Source: Thunnus maccoyii (lineage: Eukaryota > Chordata > Actinopteri > Scombriformes > Scombridae). From it: a DNA stretch of 64,000 nt. The stretch covers positions 23,179,001 to 23,243,000 of the forward strand of contig NC_056539.1 of the NCBI RefSeq assembly GCF_910596095.1, read 5' to 3'. Below the pieces are notes generated by a model. That model saw only the letters and a program-made list of their open reading frames with translations. It had not been told where the DNA came from and made no database searches. Of the stretch, positions 53,631 to 64,000 are shown piece after piece (within the stretch, counting starts at the first letter, position 1; each line of letters starts with the position of its first letter). Position numbers and translations under genes: made by a program.

Positions 53631-55052
53631 ACGACATGCAACCTTTCTCCCACTGCCTTGCTCCTATGTAAGCACAATATATACTGTACATTCCCGCAAT
53701 CCTTGCTCTCCACCATACACACTGTTACACACACACACACACATACAAACACAGACGAACACACACGCTGCTGCCCCCTTGCACCCCACCCAAGAATCAG
53801 CTTGCTAAATAGAAGTTTTCTTTTGTCACAAGTGTCATTTCGTAAACACATGGCCTCCTTGAAACTCGGCAGCAGGATGCCCATCAAATATGATGAGTGT
53901 ATGAAGAGGACTGCAGAGCTGGAGCTTTGCCATCTGGCTGTACCGAGGGAAGGAAGTGAAAAAACAAAGCAGATAAAGAAGAGATTCTCATTTTGCATGC
54001 GCCTCATCATCTTAACATTTTCCTTGAGATGTATATTATTTCCTTTGATTCATTGTATGATTCATTGTCAGCTGCAAAATAAAGCATATGAAAATGATGT
54101 CCCTGATGCCCATATAGTGGAAAAAAAAACAAATGTCACAGTGAGGACATGGATAGTAATGCTTCAAGCTTATTTCTACTTGACATTCAGCTTACTGTAG
54201 AGGGTATTGGTTTATTACTGTGGATGTACATGAAAGCAGTAGCTCTACTGCATGTCATAACATTCCTAAACATTTGGCTTCTACACTTAAGATTCACGCT
54301 TTTATAGATTATATTTCATCTGGCATTTTTACTATTTATAGCAAACAATATTTTTTTTCAGTTTAATTCCATTCAAACTCAAAAAAGTGATTTAAAAGTA
54401 CGGTCACACACTTGCATACGTAACCATTTTTGTAATAACAGCTAAAATCAATTCGAGCAACATTTTATTGGCTAGTTTCATTTGAGTTATATCTCACATA
54501 TATGTAGCAAATATGGATGAACAATGTAATATTCAAACAGTAATATAGACAAGAACATGATTTCTTTATTGTTGGTAGTGTACTATCTCATTACTTAGTA
54601 TGAATGCTGGGTGTGTATACCATGTAAAGAAGGTGTGTTGAGAAAAAACAAGAGAAAGAAACAGGGTGAGAGAGAGAGAGAGAGAGACTGAAGCCACATG
54701 GGGACCAGTAAACAGGCTGGTGTTGAATTCCAACAATGTGGGAAACAGCAAACACTTCAGTCAGTCCAAGAGGAAACCTCAGTCGCTGGGGTGCCTGTGC
54801 GCTGTGGCAGCAGGGCTGTGTTCCCCGGGTCTGATGGGAGGACGGTGGGCGGGTTGACACCACAGAACTACAGGAAGCAGGGCTGGAGCAGAAACACAAA
54901 CAAACACAGCCAGCCTTGCTCAGTTTTGGAGCTGAAGGATGAAAATTCTGGACAACATCATGGCCCCGTGTTGACAAGAATTTCAGGGGTTTGCTGTTGG
55001 GCTGCTGGTGACTGGAATGCATCTTATCGTTAACATTTGTGTGTGCATGAGT

Positions 55053-55054
<2 letters not shown>

Positions 55055-55086
<32 letters not shown>
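55055..55086. repeat. (GT)n microsatellite
   Basis: GT run of about 14 units flanked by ATGT variants. Confidence 0.88.
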
Positions 55087-55090
<4 letters not shown>

Positions 55091-55712
55091 ATTTGTATAA
55101 CAAGCAATGCCTGATCAGCCTCCTCCTCACCAATGGGATTGCTTCACTCTAGTCAAGGTATTTTGTGTTTTATTTCCTAAGACATACAGTATATTAAAAA
55201 GATATGTATGAAGAAAGAATAGTTACATGTAAAAACACTGAGGCTAGCAGTGCTACAATCATGCATGTAATCTACTTGATATCATAGTGAGATAATCCTA
55301 ATTTCAACCTCAGATGCTTACTTTTTCTATAATCTAAATGTAAAAAGATACATATCGTGTCACCTGTCTGTGCAGAGACCTCAGCAGGTAAGAAAGGAGG
55401 GCTCCTGCCAACTGACATCCTTATCTCTTCTTCCTGTTAAATGACAACCCTTGTGTACTATGACTGTACAAAAACAATGCTGACGATTTGCTGTCACACA
55501 GTTTGTTCATAAAGCTTGGGTGAGTGCGATATATATGACACAAAAAAATACATGAAATCCAGCACAAACATCCAAATAAAAGTGGGTCAATAATGAAAGA
55601 TATACACCATTTATAGATGACACCAAAACAGATATGAATGGATGGTCATTCAAGACCGCTAGTTTGTAAAAGGAAAACGTAAAGATATTTTCAACATTTT
55701 AAATGTATCTAC

Positions 55713-56124
55713 GGTAACACTTTACTGTAATCTCCCCTATTTGAGCATTTATAAGTAGTACATGAACAGTTTATGATTTGTAAATGGTTTTAAACATACT
55801 ATAATGTAGATGTAAGCAGATCTAATCGATGTATGCATCAACAACAAAACTCCTGCTGTGGTCATCCATAAGTGGAGGCAGGTTCATAAACAGATCATGA
55901 ATGACAATATAGTAAAACACAATTGTAATAATATAACATATGTCTTCACAGGAGAAGTTTTAATTTTTCACAAATATACTCTGAAATGTATTATCTGCTT
56001 TAATAAACACTTAGTAGATATGATCTACTTGTAACTACATTATAGTGTGTTAAAAAAACATTTATTTAATCTTTATATACTGCTTATAAATACTAAATAG
56101 AGAGACTCAAACTAAAGTGTTACC
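55713..56124. mobile_element. hAT-like MITE with 8-bp target duplication
   Basis: Left end GGTAACACTTTACTGTAATC and, inward from the right, GGTAACACTTTAGTTTGAGT share 12 terminal bases. Flanks read GTATCTAC on the left and ATATCTAC on the right, an 8-bp duplication with one mismatch. The element is 412 bp, AT-rich and non-coding. The GGTAACACTTTA terminus is common in teleost genomes as I recall. Confidence 0.7.
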
Positions 56125-56710
56125 ATATCTACAAGTGCAAAGTAAGTTAGACTCACAAGAGGGTTCAAATATTGCTGAACATGGTTTGTTAACATTTAGG
56201 GCCAAAAAACAAAACAAAACATTATATTTATAGCTACAGAACAACCACCTATTGCTGCAGGGATACAATTTTCCCAGAGGTTTGGATACTCGTGCAGTCT
56301 AATAAGTTTGTGATCCAGATGCATGCAACTAACCAGGGTCATCATTTTGAATACCTGCTTAGACCTCTTAAATATGCAGCTGAAGTCTGGCATTTGGTCA
56401 ATTCTGCCTGTTTCATAAAGGTCAAATGAGAAACTTAACTTAACTTCACTCAAAAAAGTCTAATCTAGGGGAACTCTAATGAGAGTTTGCACAGACATAT
56501 GTGTAACTGTGACAACACAGAAACCAAATCAGCAACACAGTCTTATCAAGCTGTGTCCAACACTTTGTAGGTATCAATGCAAGAGGGTGTGGATAGTGAA
56601 CTCTACAAAGCTCAGTGTGTGTGGATATTTTCAGGATACCACAGATCAAAGTTGTGCTCACTGGTTGGCAACACCTAGAATTCACACTACCATTGACAAC
56701 TAAATGGAGA

Positions 56711-56711
<1 letters not shown>

Positions 56712-56757
<46 letters not shown>
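56712..56757. repeat. (GT)n microsatellite
   Basis: About 22 uninterrupted GT units, the longest in the window. Confidence 0.92.
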
Positions 56758-56760
<3 letters not shown>

Positions 56761-57047
56761 AAGCATACATGGTCACACATACATTACCCACATTATACAC
56801 AAACGGTGACAGGCGACAGGGTCAAAACAAAGTATGGAATGATCACTGAGGCATGGGCCACACCTGCAGTTTACATGTTGCCCTGATAGTGTTGTTTCTA
56901 TTGTCACAGCTCTGTATGTGTGTGCGCACGTGTGTGATATTCTGCCAGTTCCGCCTCAGTTCCCTCCTCTCATTGCTAGGCGCCTATTTAACCTCACCTC
57001 GCACACCAACCACCCTGCTAACACAAATACACACACCCGGCACCGAC

Positions 57048-57068
57048 ACACACACACACACACACACA
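57048..57068. repeat. (CA)n microsatellite
   Basis: CA run of about ten units; GT runs follow at 57,119-57,138 and 57,150-57,163, so inverted CA/GT repeats lie within 120 bases. Confidence 0.88.
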
Positions 57069-57349
57069 GGCAGATGTCAGAGGGGTGACGATGTGAATGA
57101 GACACAGCTCAACTGCTATGTATGTGTGTGTGTGTGTATTCACTTTATATGTGTGTGTGTGTGAGAGGCTGAGGCCTGCCCTGCTGATTGATGCAGAGCA
57201 GGTGGAGAGATCCACTGTATTGGGTGTTTGCCAAGAGAAGGACTGCATCAACGTTACATTGATACAATTGTGCATATGTAGGTGCGCACACTCACCAAAA
57301 ACTCATACAGACACAGAAAAGCCGGCATTGAAATTTTTATAGAGTGATC

Positions 57350-57750
57350 TAGGCAGAAATAATATGCCAGTTTTGTCCTTCACATTATCACAAACTATCT
57401 CTCCTGTGTCTCATTTGCGCATTGCTCTCCACGCGGCATAAATCCTTTATTTCTCTGTTGTGCTGTTATTCTATATTTACACGTATTTGTTATGTGACGG
57501 CTCACATCTAGACAACCTTGAAAATGCTGCGATCAAGGCTGATAACTATGGGTTGCAATTGCACTTTGAAGACAAAACAACATTAATTAGCAAATAAAAT
57601 GGAAATGCAGGCATCACATGCAGGCTGCCTCCAAGTTCGCCTGGGTATATGAAGAGAGAGACAACATTTCATACATATTTCCATCTGTAATCCCTTCCTC
57701 TGATAGCTGTGCTCTGTGAGGTACATAAACAGGAAGCTCGTCTGCATTGA
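57350..57750. promoter_or_regulatory. Candidate downstream enhancer, 57.4-57.75 kb
   Basis: Unique DNA with ATAACTATGGGTTGCAATTGC and the LIM-homeodomain-type site TTAATTAG (57,583-57,590). It carries no repeat and no coding frame of note. Assignment to lhx9 is inference from proximity. Confidence 0.28.
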
Positions 57751-59029
57751 TACGGCATGTTTCAGTGTGTGACAGGTCATCTTTGTACTGGTGGAGTGTA
57801 ACCTCTCAGTTCTTGCTAAACCTTCAGGATGCACGCAGCTCCTCTCCCCTCCATCTGCTGGTCTCTATGAAGTCTGCACCCGATCACAGGAGCTTTGACT
57901 GCAGCTTCTGTCTCTACCACACTGCAGTCATACCTAACCCCTGAGCCAGATCAACAACACAGAGGAAAATAAAAAAGACATGAGTGAAAACATCAACATT
58001 TTTTTCTTTTTAAGTGTTTAAAATGTGCTTTCAGCCCCTGGGTACAAAATTTCTGCATATTTAGCAATGAAAAACCCAGGTAGAATTCCACAGGAATGTG
58101 TATGTTGAAGAAAACAAAAACTGAACGAGTATGAATGTGTTGTGAGAATTTCACAGGCCTTATTCACGATATAGAACGGTTATATTCGGTGAAACACACT
58201 GTTTTTCAAATGATCTGAGATAAGCCATTTTCTCTATGTTTAACGGAGATTTATTTTGGCCTAAAGTGCTTCTAGATGTTCTCTCATGGTGTTAATATTA
58301 AAAAGCAAAAGACATTAGCGGACAAATTCTTGTAAATTACCTGCGAGCGACACCAAGAAAGTTTGAAGGGGAGGAGAGCGGAATAGATGACAATATTCCC
58401 TTCATGCTAGGAGAAATCCCCAAATCAAAAGGAAATCCGCTCTGTTAAATAAACAATATAAGCAAAAAGAACACAAAAAGTTTGCTATTGGTTTAAAGCA
58501 GCAGATCAGTGCAGAGAGCCACTTTTAGAACAATGGAAATCCAACACGATTATTAAACAGTTTTCTACCAAACAGACGTGGAGGCATGCGTGTTGAACTA
58601 GAGGATCTCTGGGTGCAGCTCCCCTCGCAGACTGATGCATTACTTTTCATCCATCCATCTAATTATTCCCTCAGAAACCTGAAATTTGAAGATACAAAAG
58701 ACCGTCCCTATCTGTCACTGAGCGCCATTGATCTTATTGAAAGAAAATGTGGGTGTAGAGGAAACCCAATATAACTCATGCCATTAAATTCCACACAGCA
58801 TTATTCACATACAGAATTGACAGATTTCTGAGACGTTTCTTTTAATCTTCAACTGTTGTTGAAGAAAAAGGGGAAAAAATCCTACACTCCAGGCATCTTC
58901 TCCCTTTTCCATATTTGCAGTGAGGTTAACAAAAAAGGCTATTGAAGTTGGGAGAAAAAACACAACCCCACCTAACTTGTTGATTATTAACAATGGGGAT
59001 GGGAAGACAGATGTGTTTCCTGTGTATCA

Positions 59030-59180
59030 GCAGTGTTTGAATTGTCAGTCTGAAATCAGCACCGAAGCTTTTATCAAAGCAGTGTAAGCTGATCAATTCC
59101 AGATGCTCTCGCTGTCCATGCGAGTCAATCTGCAATACCATTTTTGTCAATAAATTCTCATGATATTCCCAATTACAGAC
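59030..59180. promoter_or_regulatory. Candidate downstream enhancer, 59.0-59.2 kb
   Basis: Contains a TCF/LEF-type ATCAAAG (59,073-59,079), GATCAATTCC, TTTTTGTCAATAAATTC and CAATTA (59,170-59,175), ending at a GT repeat. The texture resembles conserved non-coding DNA. Confidence 0.28.
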
Positions 59181-60779
59181 GTGCATGTGTGTGTGTGTGT
59201 GTGTGTGATGGGATGTGTGGGTATTCTGCATGCAAGTGTGTGATGATAACGAACAAGAGTGTGTGTCGATATGTGTGCTTATGACTGTATGTGTTCAGGA
59301 GAATCCATTAAGCCTAGGCTGCCTCTGCTGTCTCTCTCTTGCACCCACACACACTTACTGACACACGCTCAACGAATCATCAGGCCTTGTCTAAGTAAAG
59401 TTAAAATGACCAACTTTGTGACCCCTTTACGAGAATTTGGTAGAAGCACATTTAAATACAATTGGGAGGTACTTGTACTTACACTTTTACTACATTTCAG
59501 GGGGGGAATATTGTACTTTTTACTACTTCCCATTTGGACTGACAACTGACAGCTAGTTACATTTGAAGACCGAGATTTTCCCATTCAAAACATATGATCG
59601 TCTTATAAACATATGATGATTTTTTATAGATTAAACTACCAAACAGTAGTTAAATTTGCATCACCTCAACCAGCCGTAACATTTAAATGCTATGTACACA
59701 TCAATTAATCAGTAAGATTAATCCAATATCATCTTTGGATTTCCCAACTCAATACAGTGCAATCACTGGAATAAAATGAGGATTTCTCATCTACGTCCTT
59801 TCAGTAGTTGTCAAAGCTTTCCCCCCCAAGCTGTTTGAGAGACATACTGTACATATTGTAAATTATTTTTCCTGTTTTGATTTCATCTGGTGAGAGGCTC
59901 CCTCCACTTTACCTTGTACTCTGAATGTTTGGGTTCAGTTGTTGTTACTGTTAGTACGACCTTAAACTGTGTTTAGATTGTATGCTTACATTTGATATAA
60001 AATTTGCTCTAAAAATGTGTTTTCAGATTGACATTTGATCATATGGTGTGATGCAGAGTATGGATTAAAAGTCTCTACTGTATATTATTGTGGTAAAGTT
60101 ACTTACTCCCCATCCCCCCACTACCTACCTACTTACACACACATACACACACATAGTTACAAATCCACCATCACATCGTTCATAACATATCCGCTGAGGA
60201 AGACTTTGGGATGCTGAATGAAAGCTACAGAAAAGTCATCTGACCATTTTAACAGTCATCTTGCCTTTGGGTTCTCACAAAGAACAAAAAAAAAATGTTA
60301 GCTCCTTTTTTTGGTTATCTTTCACAAAGCATATTTGAAGGAAGATGCTTCCTAAGGCCATTTTTTGAGCTACGTTAAACACTGTCTTTTGCATGATGTC
60401 AAAGACCTTGGCCAAGAATTGTACAGAAACGATGCTGGCAAAGGTAGCAGATCACTGCTTAGGATATAGGCTCCTTTGGTGTTCCGGCTCTGCATTTTTT
60501 TTTATTATTATCAAGTAATAAAACGCCAGGAAAAGAAAATAAAGGCTTATTTCCTTCCCCAGAAGAATTTAGAACTGAGTCTTAGTTTAGTTTAAGTTAA
60601 GAGTAAGATCTCCCCTCAAATAACCCAATAACTCTGACCCTAAGTTAAGACTGCTTTTTTCCCCCACTTTTTCTAAAGGTAAAAAAAAAATTAACTCAGT
60701 AAATATCAAGGAAAATAATCACATTTGATGTGAATGAAAAAAAAACGTGGAGTAAAATGAGAAGGGTGGGTTTGAGTTG

Positions 60780-60983
60780 GAGTTTCTCTGTTGAATCTCG
60801 CGGTATTTGACAGCTTCCCTCCACTCTTTGACACTTGCCCCTCCTCTGCGCTCCGGGAATGCTGGGTTGTTTACATTACTGGCACACGGGTCAGAAGTGC
60901 GGTGTGATGAGGGGGGCCTAGTGGAGAGAGACTGTCTGAAAACACGTACACATCTCGACTGGCTCTGCAGCAGCCGCAGTAGA

Positions 60984-61022
<39 letters not shown>

Positions 61023-61214
61023 CCTCTTTAAAAAACAAAACTTTACAGCGCTCAAGCAACAGTGCCACGCAGGAAGAGAGGGCCCGACGAGTCGACTTTT
61101 TGAAGCGCCCTTGGAAAGAAAAGGGAAAGTCAAAACAAAGACGACCGCCATAACCATCAGGAGAAGCTCTCAACGTGAAGAAGGAACAGCTTAGCAACAG
61201 AGTCCCACTTCCTG
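60780..61214 (+). other. nek7: Promoter and non-coding exon 1 of next gene, probably nek7
   Basis: CpG content rises, with CGCTCCGGGAATGCTGGG near 60,850, whose reverse complement resembles a ZNF143-type site. A (CT)18 run follows at 60,985-61,020, then GC-rich DNA ending ACTTCCTG before the donor GTAAGA at 61,215. No start codon opens a convincing frame, so the exon is probably untranslated. In mammals the gene after LHX9 on the same strand is NEK7, whose first exon is also non-coding and which encodes a mitotic NIMA-related kinase that also serves in NLRP3 inflammasome assembly. The identity rests on gene order alone. Confidence 0.45.
60985..61020. repeat. (CT)18 microsatellite in predicted exon
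   Basis: Uninterrupted CT run, inside the predicted untranslated exon or its core promoter. Confidence 0.92.
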
Positions 61215-62540
61215 GTAAGAACTCAGACAGCTGACAGTGAATTTATGAAACTGTACTACAGTGGACGGCTAATGAGCCACTTGTAAACTGTTTCCTCGCT
61301 TTATTTTTGACTTGTTTGGGAATTGACAGTTATAGAAAGCTCATAATAGTCACTAGTTGTTGTTCAGATGCGACCTTGACAGTCACTTGAAAAAGTTTCT
61401 ACGAAGTTCGCTAGCTAGCTTAGCCTGTTTCAGGCTATTAGCATGTTGCATTGCTAACTTTCACTACCTTGAATTTACAAAGTCGCCGCTGTCATTTGAA
61501 GTTAATAATGACACTGTAGTGTTATTACAGAGTGCGAAATGACAACTTAGCTTTCTACACATAGTAACAAATCCATTTAGCTAAATATGTGGTGGAAACA
61601 AGAGAGTAGTCAAATAGATTAGCCACTTATTATTGCCATGCTACTGTGACTGTTACAATGATGTTACAGTACACATGAGGCACAATTACTTCCTCATAAG
61701 GCCTTAAACTTCTACTCTTAAACATGAGACTCAGGCAATGTAGATCACGTTTGTCTTTTTTTCTGTATTGTTACACTAAGGCCGATTTATGTTTGTGTGT
61801 GTGTTTGCAGTGTAGGGATGTTTATGTGTTGTTTATGATTATCTGACTTTATGTATCCATTCAGTATTTTAGGGAAAGTGAGTGTTTCCAAGTCAAAGAG
61901 AATTATTAGGTAGATGCTCTCTTTCATGTGCCTGTTTTGTCATGAAATTGCATGTTTCATGTGCATCCTATAAACTTAACGCACTACAAAGGTGGCAGAC
62001 TACATGTGCATACCTTACATGCTCTCAGGTGGAGGGTAGATACCTGGCTAAATGAGCAATCTGCATAGCTTCATTTTATCTGCTTAGGTTAAGCTTAGCT
62101 GGCAGCTTCCACTGAATGCCAGTGCTCGTTCAGCTGTCCAGCCACACTCATTGACAATTTATTTATAGGGCCCTGTTTATGTGTATGAAGGGGGGGAGCT
62201 AAAAATGAAAAACAGAGCTAATGGAAGTAATATTTAGGTGATAGATGTCTGATGAGGCAAAGGTAACCCACTGAAACTTGATTCATGAACTGTAGGTAGC
62301 GAAGAAGCATAAAAACATGCAAAGAGACAGGATAGTTTAAATGGCTACATGCCAGTAGCAAGTGATGACATGGAAGTAGGCTAAATGACTTTGTCTTTCA
62401 CCAAGTTGCTTGTTAGCTCATCGAGGCTGGTGGTATTCAAGTAATTGTTATTTGTGTGGATAACATCAATTTGAGAGCGAGACCTCATACAAGTGGAGAG
62501 TCCAGCAGATTGTTGTGGGCATGATTGATGCATTGGCTGA

Positions 62541-63037
62541 GGCTGGGTGATATGAACAAAGTGAAATATCATTATATTTTTGACTAAATATCTCAATATT
62601 GATATTGTGACAATATTGTAGGCAGGGTGCAAAATTAGCTTTTTTGTCTACCAGCCAAATGGCAAGTGAATGTTCAAATTTTATCAGCCACTCAATAGAT
62701 TACTATTTGCATATTTTACCAGCATTTGGCTGGTGGCTGGTGCTGATTTTGTGCCCTGATTGTAGGGATGACTATTGATACTTCCACAAAATATTTACAC
62801 AATGTTTTTTTTGATAAATAATCATCAGTAATAGGGATATAGTAACTAAGTGGTTAAAGGCAAATAATAGAACAGCTAGAATCATCTGATAAGTTCAGAA
62901 AATTACATCACTTTCCTGTAATGCAGCCTTTAAAACCAGGAAAAGACAACACTTCTGCCATATCACGATATGCCGTTATCCAAAATCTAAGACGATATCT
63001 AGTCTTATATCACAATATCGATATATAGCCCAGCCCT
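62541..63037. mobile_element. Outer MITE with GGCTGGG termini
   Basis: Left end GGCTGGGTGATATGAAC and right end CGATATATAGCCCAGCC are imperfect inverted repeats. ATATCACGATATGCC and TATATCACAATATCGAT motifs inside are typical of an abundant teleost repeat with this terminus. It is interrupted by the element at 62,623-62,758. Confidence 0.6.
62623..62758. mobile_element. hAT-like MITE nested in the outer element
   Basis: Left end CAGGGTGCAAAATTAGC and, inward from the right, CAGGGCACAAAATCAGC match at 14 of 17 positions. The perfect 8-bp duplication ATTGTAGG lies at 62,615-62,622 and 62,759-62,766. Inside, ACCAGCCAAATG (62,650-62,661) and its exact reverse complement (62,723-62,734) could form a hairpin. 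Length 136 bp, non-coding. Confidence 0.88.
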
Positions 63038-63754
63038 ACATCAGCCAGTGCGAGTATTAAACAATAAATGCTGCCACTTATGCAAATGTTAATCAATAGA
63101 TTACTTAAATTGTTTAATCAACAATAACAAGTTTAATAAGTCAGGGTATCTTTTAATCAAGTTAAGTTTAAATAAAATCAAGTTAAAGCTTAAGAGCAAG
63201 TATATGAATTTATCCATTTGTTATTTCCAACCCTCATATGTTGGACTTCAACCAAACTAGTTAACACATACTTTCTATTCATGATAGTCACGGTATTACA
63301 CAGAAATTCTAACACAAGACCACTTAAGTATTTCTTCTGAACCAAGTTGTTGAAACAAATACTTAAAAGCCATTGAGTTGTTTTCAGCAGAAATGATGTC
63401 AGTATGCTTCTGTAAACCATATAGTTAAAGTGTGTATTATATGCTGAAACATATCTGTCTGGAAAGACTTGAAGGTTGCTCCTAGCTTTCTGTTTCTGTT
63501 TCTGTTAACACTACAAGAGTTATAGCTTGGAAGACAGGGTTTATTTGGAAGAGAGCTACTGCTTGTTGTAAAGAGTTGGTTTATTTGAATGAAAAATAAA
63601 TCAAGAAGTCTTCTTTGGGGGGGAAAAAAGTTACTTGTGTGACTCACTGCTTTTCTTATGAGTCAGAATGGTTATTGCAAAACCACGAAATGCTGATTAC
63701 ATCCAAAGCTCTGTCCAGACTTGAGTGGACAGCTTTGTAATGGCTCATCTTTCA

Positions 63755-63855
63755 CATTATAATAATATTGATAATAATAATAAAAACAATAGTAACAATA
63801 ATCATTCCAATACACATAATAATTACAATAAGCATAATAATAGTAATAAACTTGA
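63755..63855. repeat. (TAA)n-rich low-complexity DNA
   Basis: Imperfect ATA/ATT trinucleotide array of about 100 bases. The minus-strand frame across it is Tyr-rich and artefactual. Confidence 0.8.
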
Positions 63856-64000
63856 CAAGAGATAAAATAGAAAAAGAAATTAGGAGAAAATACATCTAAA
63901 ATTAAACCCCACAGATGAAGTATACAAGTATGTAGGCAGCCTGGCCAACCCATTCTGGGGGTCACACGTAGGTTGAAAACATTAACTCATGCCATGTCGC

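Larger units (their letters stand above)
53500..60780. other. Intergenic region lhx9 to next gene
   Basis: About 7.3 kb without a credible gene. It contains CA/GT microsatellites (53.6, 55.06, 56.71, 57.05 and 59.19 kb), a hAT-like element (55,713-56,124), a GC-balanced segment at 54.7-54.95 kb and several unique segments (57.35-57.75, 58.3-58.6 and 59.03-59.18 kb) that may be lhx9 downstream regulatory DNA. Confidence 0.7.
61215..64000 (+). other. nek7: Probable intron 1 of nek7, partial
   Basis: AT-rich, with no exon encoding a NEK7-like N-terminus found. It contains the nested transposons at 62.54-63.04 kb and an ATA/TAA-rich stretch at 63,760-63,850. Confidence 0.4.

Noticed and set aside
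53658..54200. 180-codon plus-strand frame and 134-codon minus-strand frame (53,606-54,010)
   Set aside because: Both cross CA repeats, which are open in several frames, and neither shows a recognisable motif.
54591..55133. 180-codon minus-strand frame
   Set aside because: It contains Thr-His repeats from the GT microsatellite and Ser-Leu repeats from the GA run. No family resemblance.

Overview
The window reads as nuclear genomic DNA from a ray-finned fish, probably a percomorph teleost. Genes are split into short exons with GT/AG introns. There is abundant CA/GT and GA/CT microsatellite DNA, several short inverted-repeat transposons of kinds common in teleosts, and one recognisable LIM-homeodomain gene with vertebrate exon structure. 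There are no operons, CRISPR arrays or rRNA, and I saw no tRNA gene.

Layout. (1) Bases 1 to about 24,100 appear to be the first intron of dennd1b, a minus-strand gene. Its 17-nt coding first exon (MDSRIK-like start) lies at 24,115-24,131, and its CpG-rich promoter with a perfect CRE lies at 24.1-24.45 kb. The intron holds repeats, low-complexity DNA and several unique, GC-balanced stretches that may be conserved regulatory DNA. (2) 24.45-28.3 kb is repeat-rich spacer. (3) 28,613-32,787 (+) is a three-exon homologue of human C1orf53, a small probably mitochondrial protein with a [12 protein letters not shown] cysteine signature. (4) 32.8-43.1 kb is the upstream regulatory domain of lhx9, with an orphan GC-rich block at 33.84-34.38 kb, a possible non-coding first exon ending at 39,316 and a long GA tract just before the gene. 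(5) 43,126-50,739 (+) is lhx9: five coding exons, 399 residues, two LIM domains and a homeodomain. An alternative last exon at 53,123-53,179 gives the Lhx9-alpha form, whose homeodomain is cut before helix 3. (6) 53.5-60.8 kb is intergenic. (7) A CpG-containing promoter and probable non-coding exon 1 of the next gene end at 61,214; by gene order this is most likely nek7. The rest, to 64,000, would be its first intron and contains a transposon nested in another transposon.

The order dennd1b(-), C1orf53(+), lhx9(+), nek7(+) is, as I recall it, the same as on human chromosome 1q31.3, which supports the weaker calls at both ends. These genes are not one pathway. lhx9 is a developmental transcription factor (forebrain/diencephalon, limb, gonad), and the large non-coding spans around it are expected to hold its enhancers, possibly inside introns and flanks of the neighbours. 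I found no wholly new biological system. The strongest points are the exact alpha-isoform exon, an 11-bp-arm palindrome with SoxE-dimer geometry at 9,691-9,718, an intron-3 segment with clustered homeodomain/POU/FOX sites at 47.1-47.35 kb, and a nested hAT-like insertion with a perfect 8-bp target duplication at 62.6 kb. All conservation claims need alignment to other fish genomes, which I could not run.
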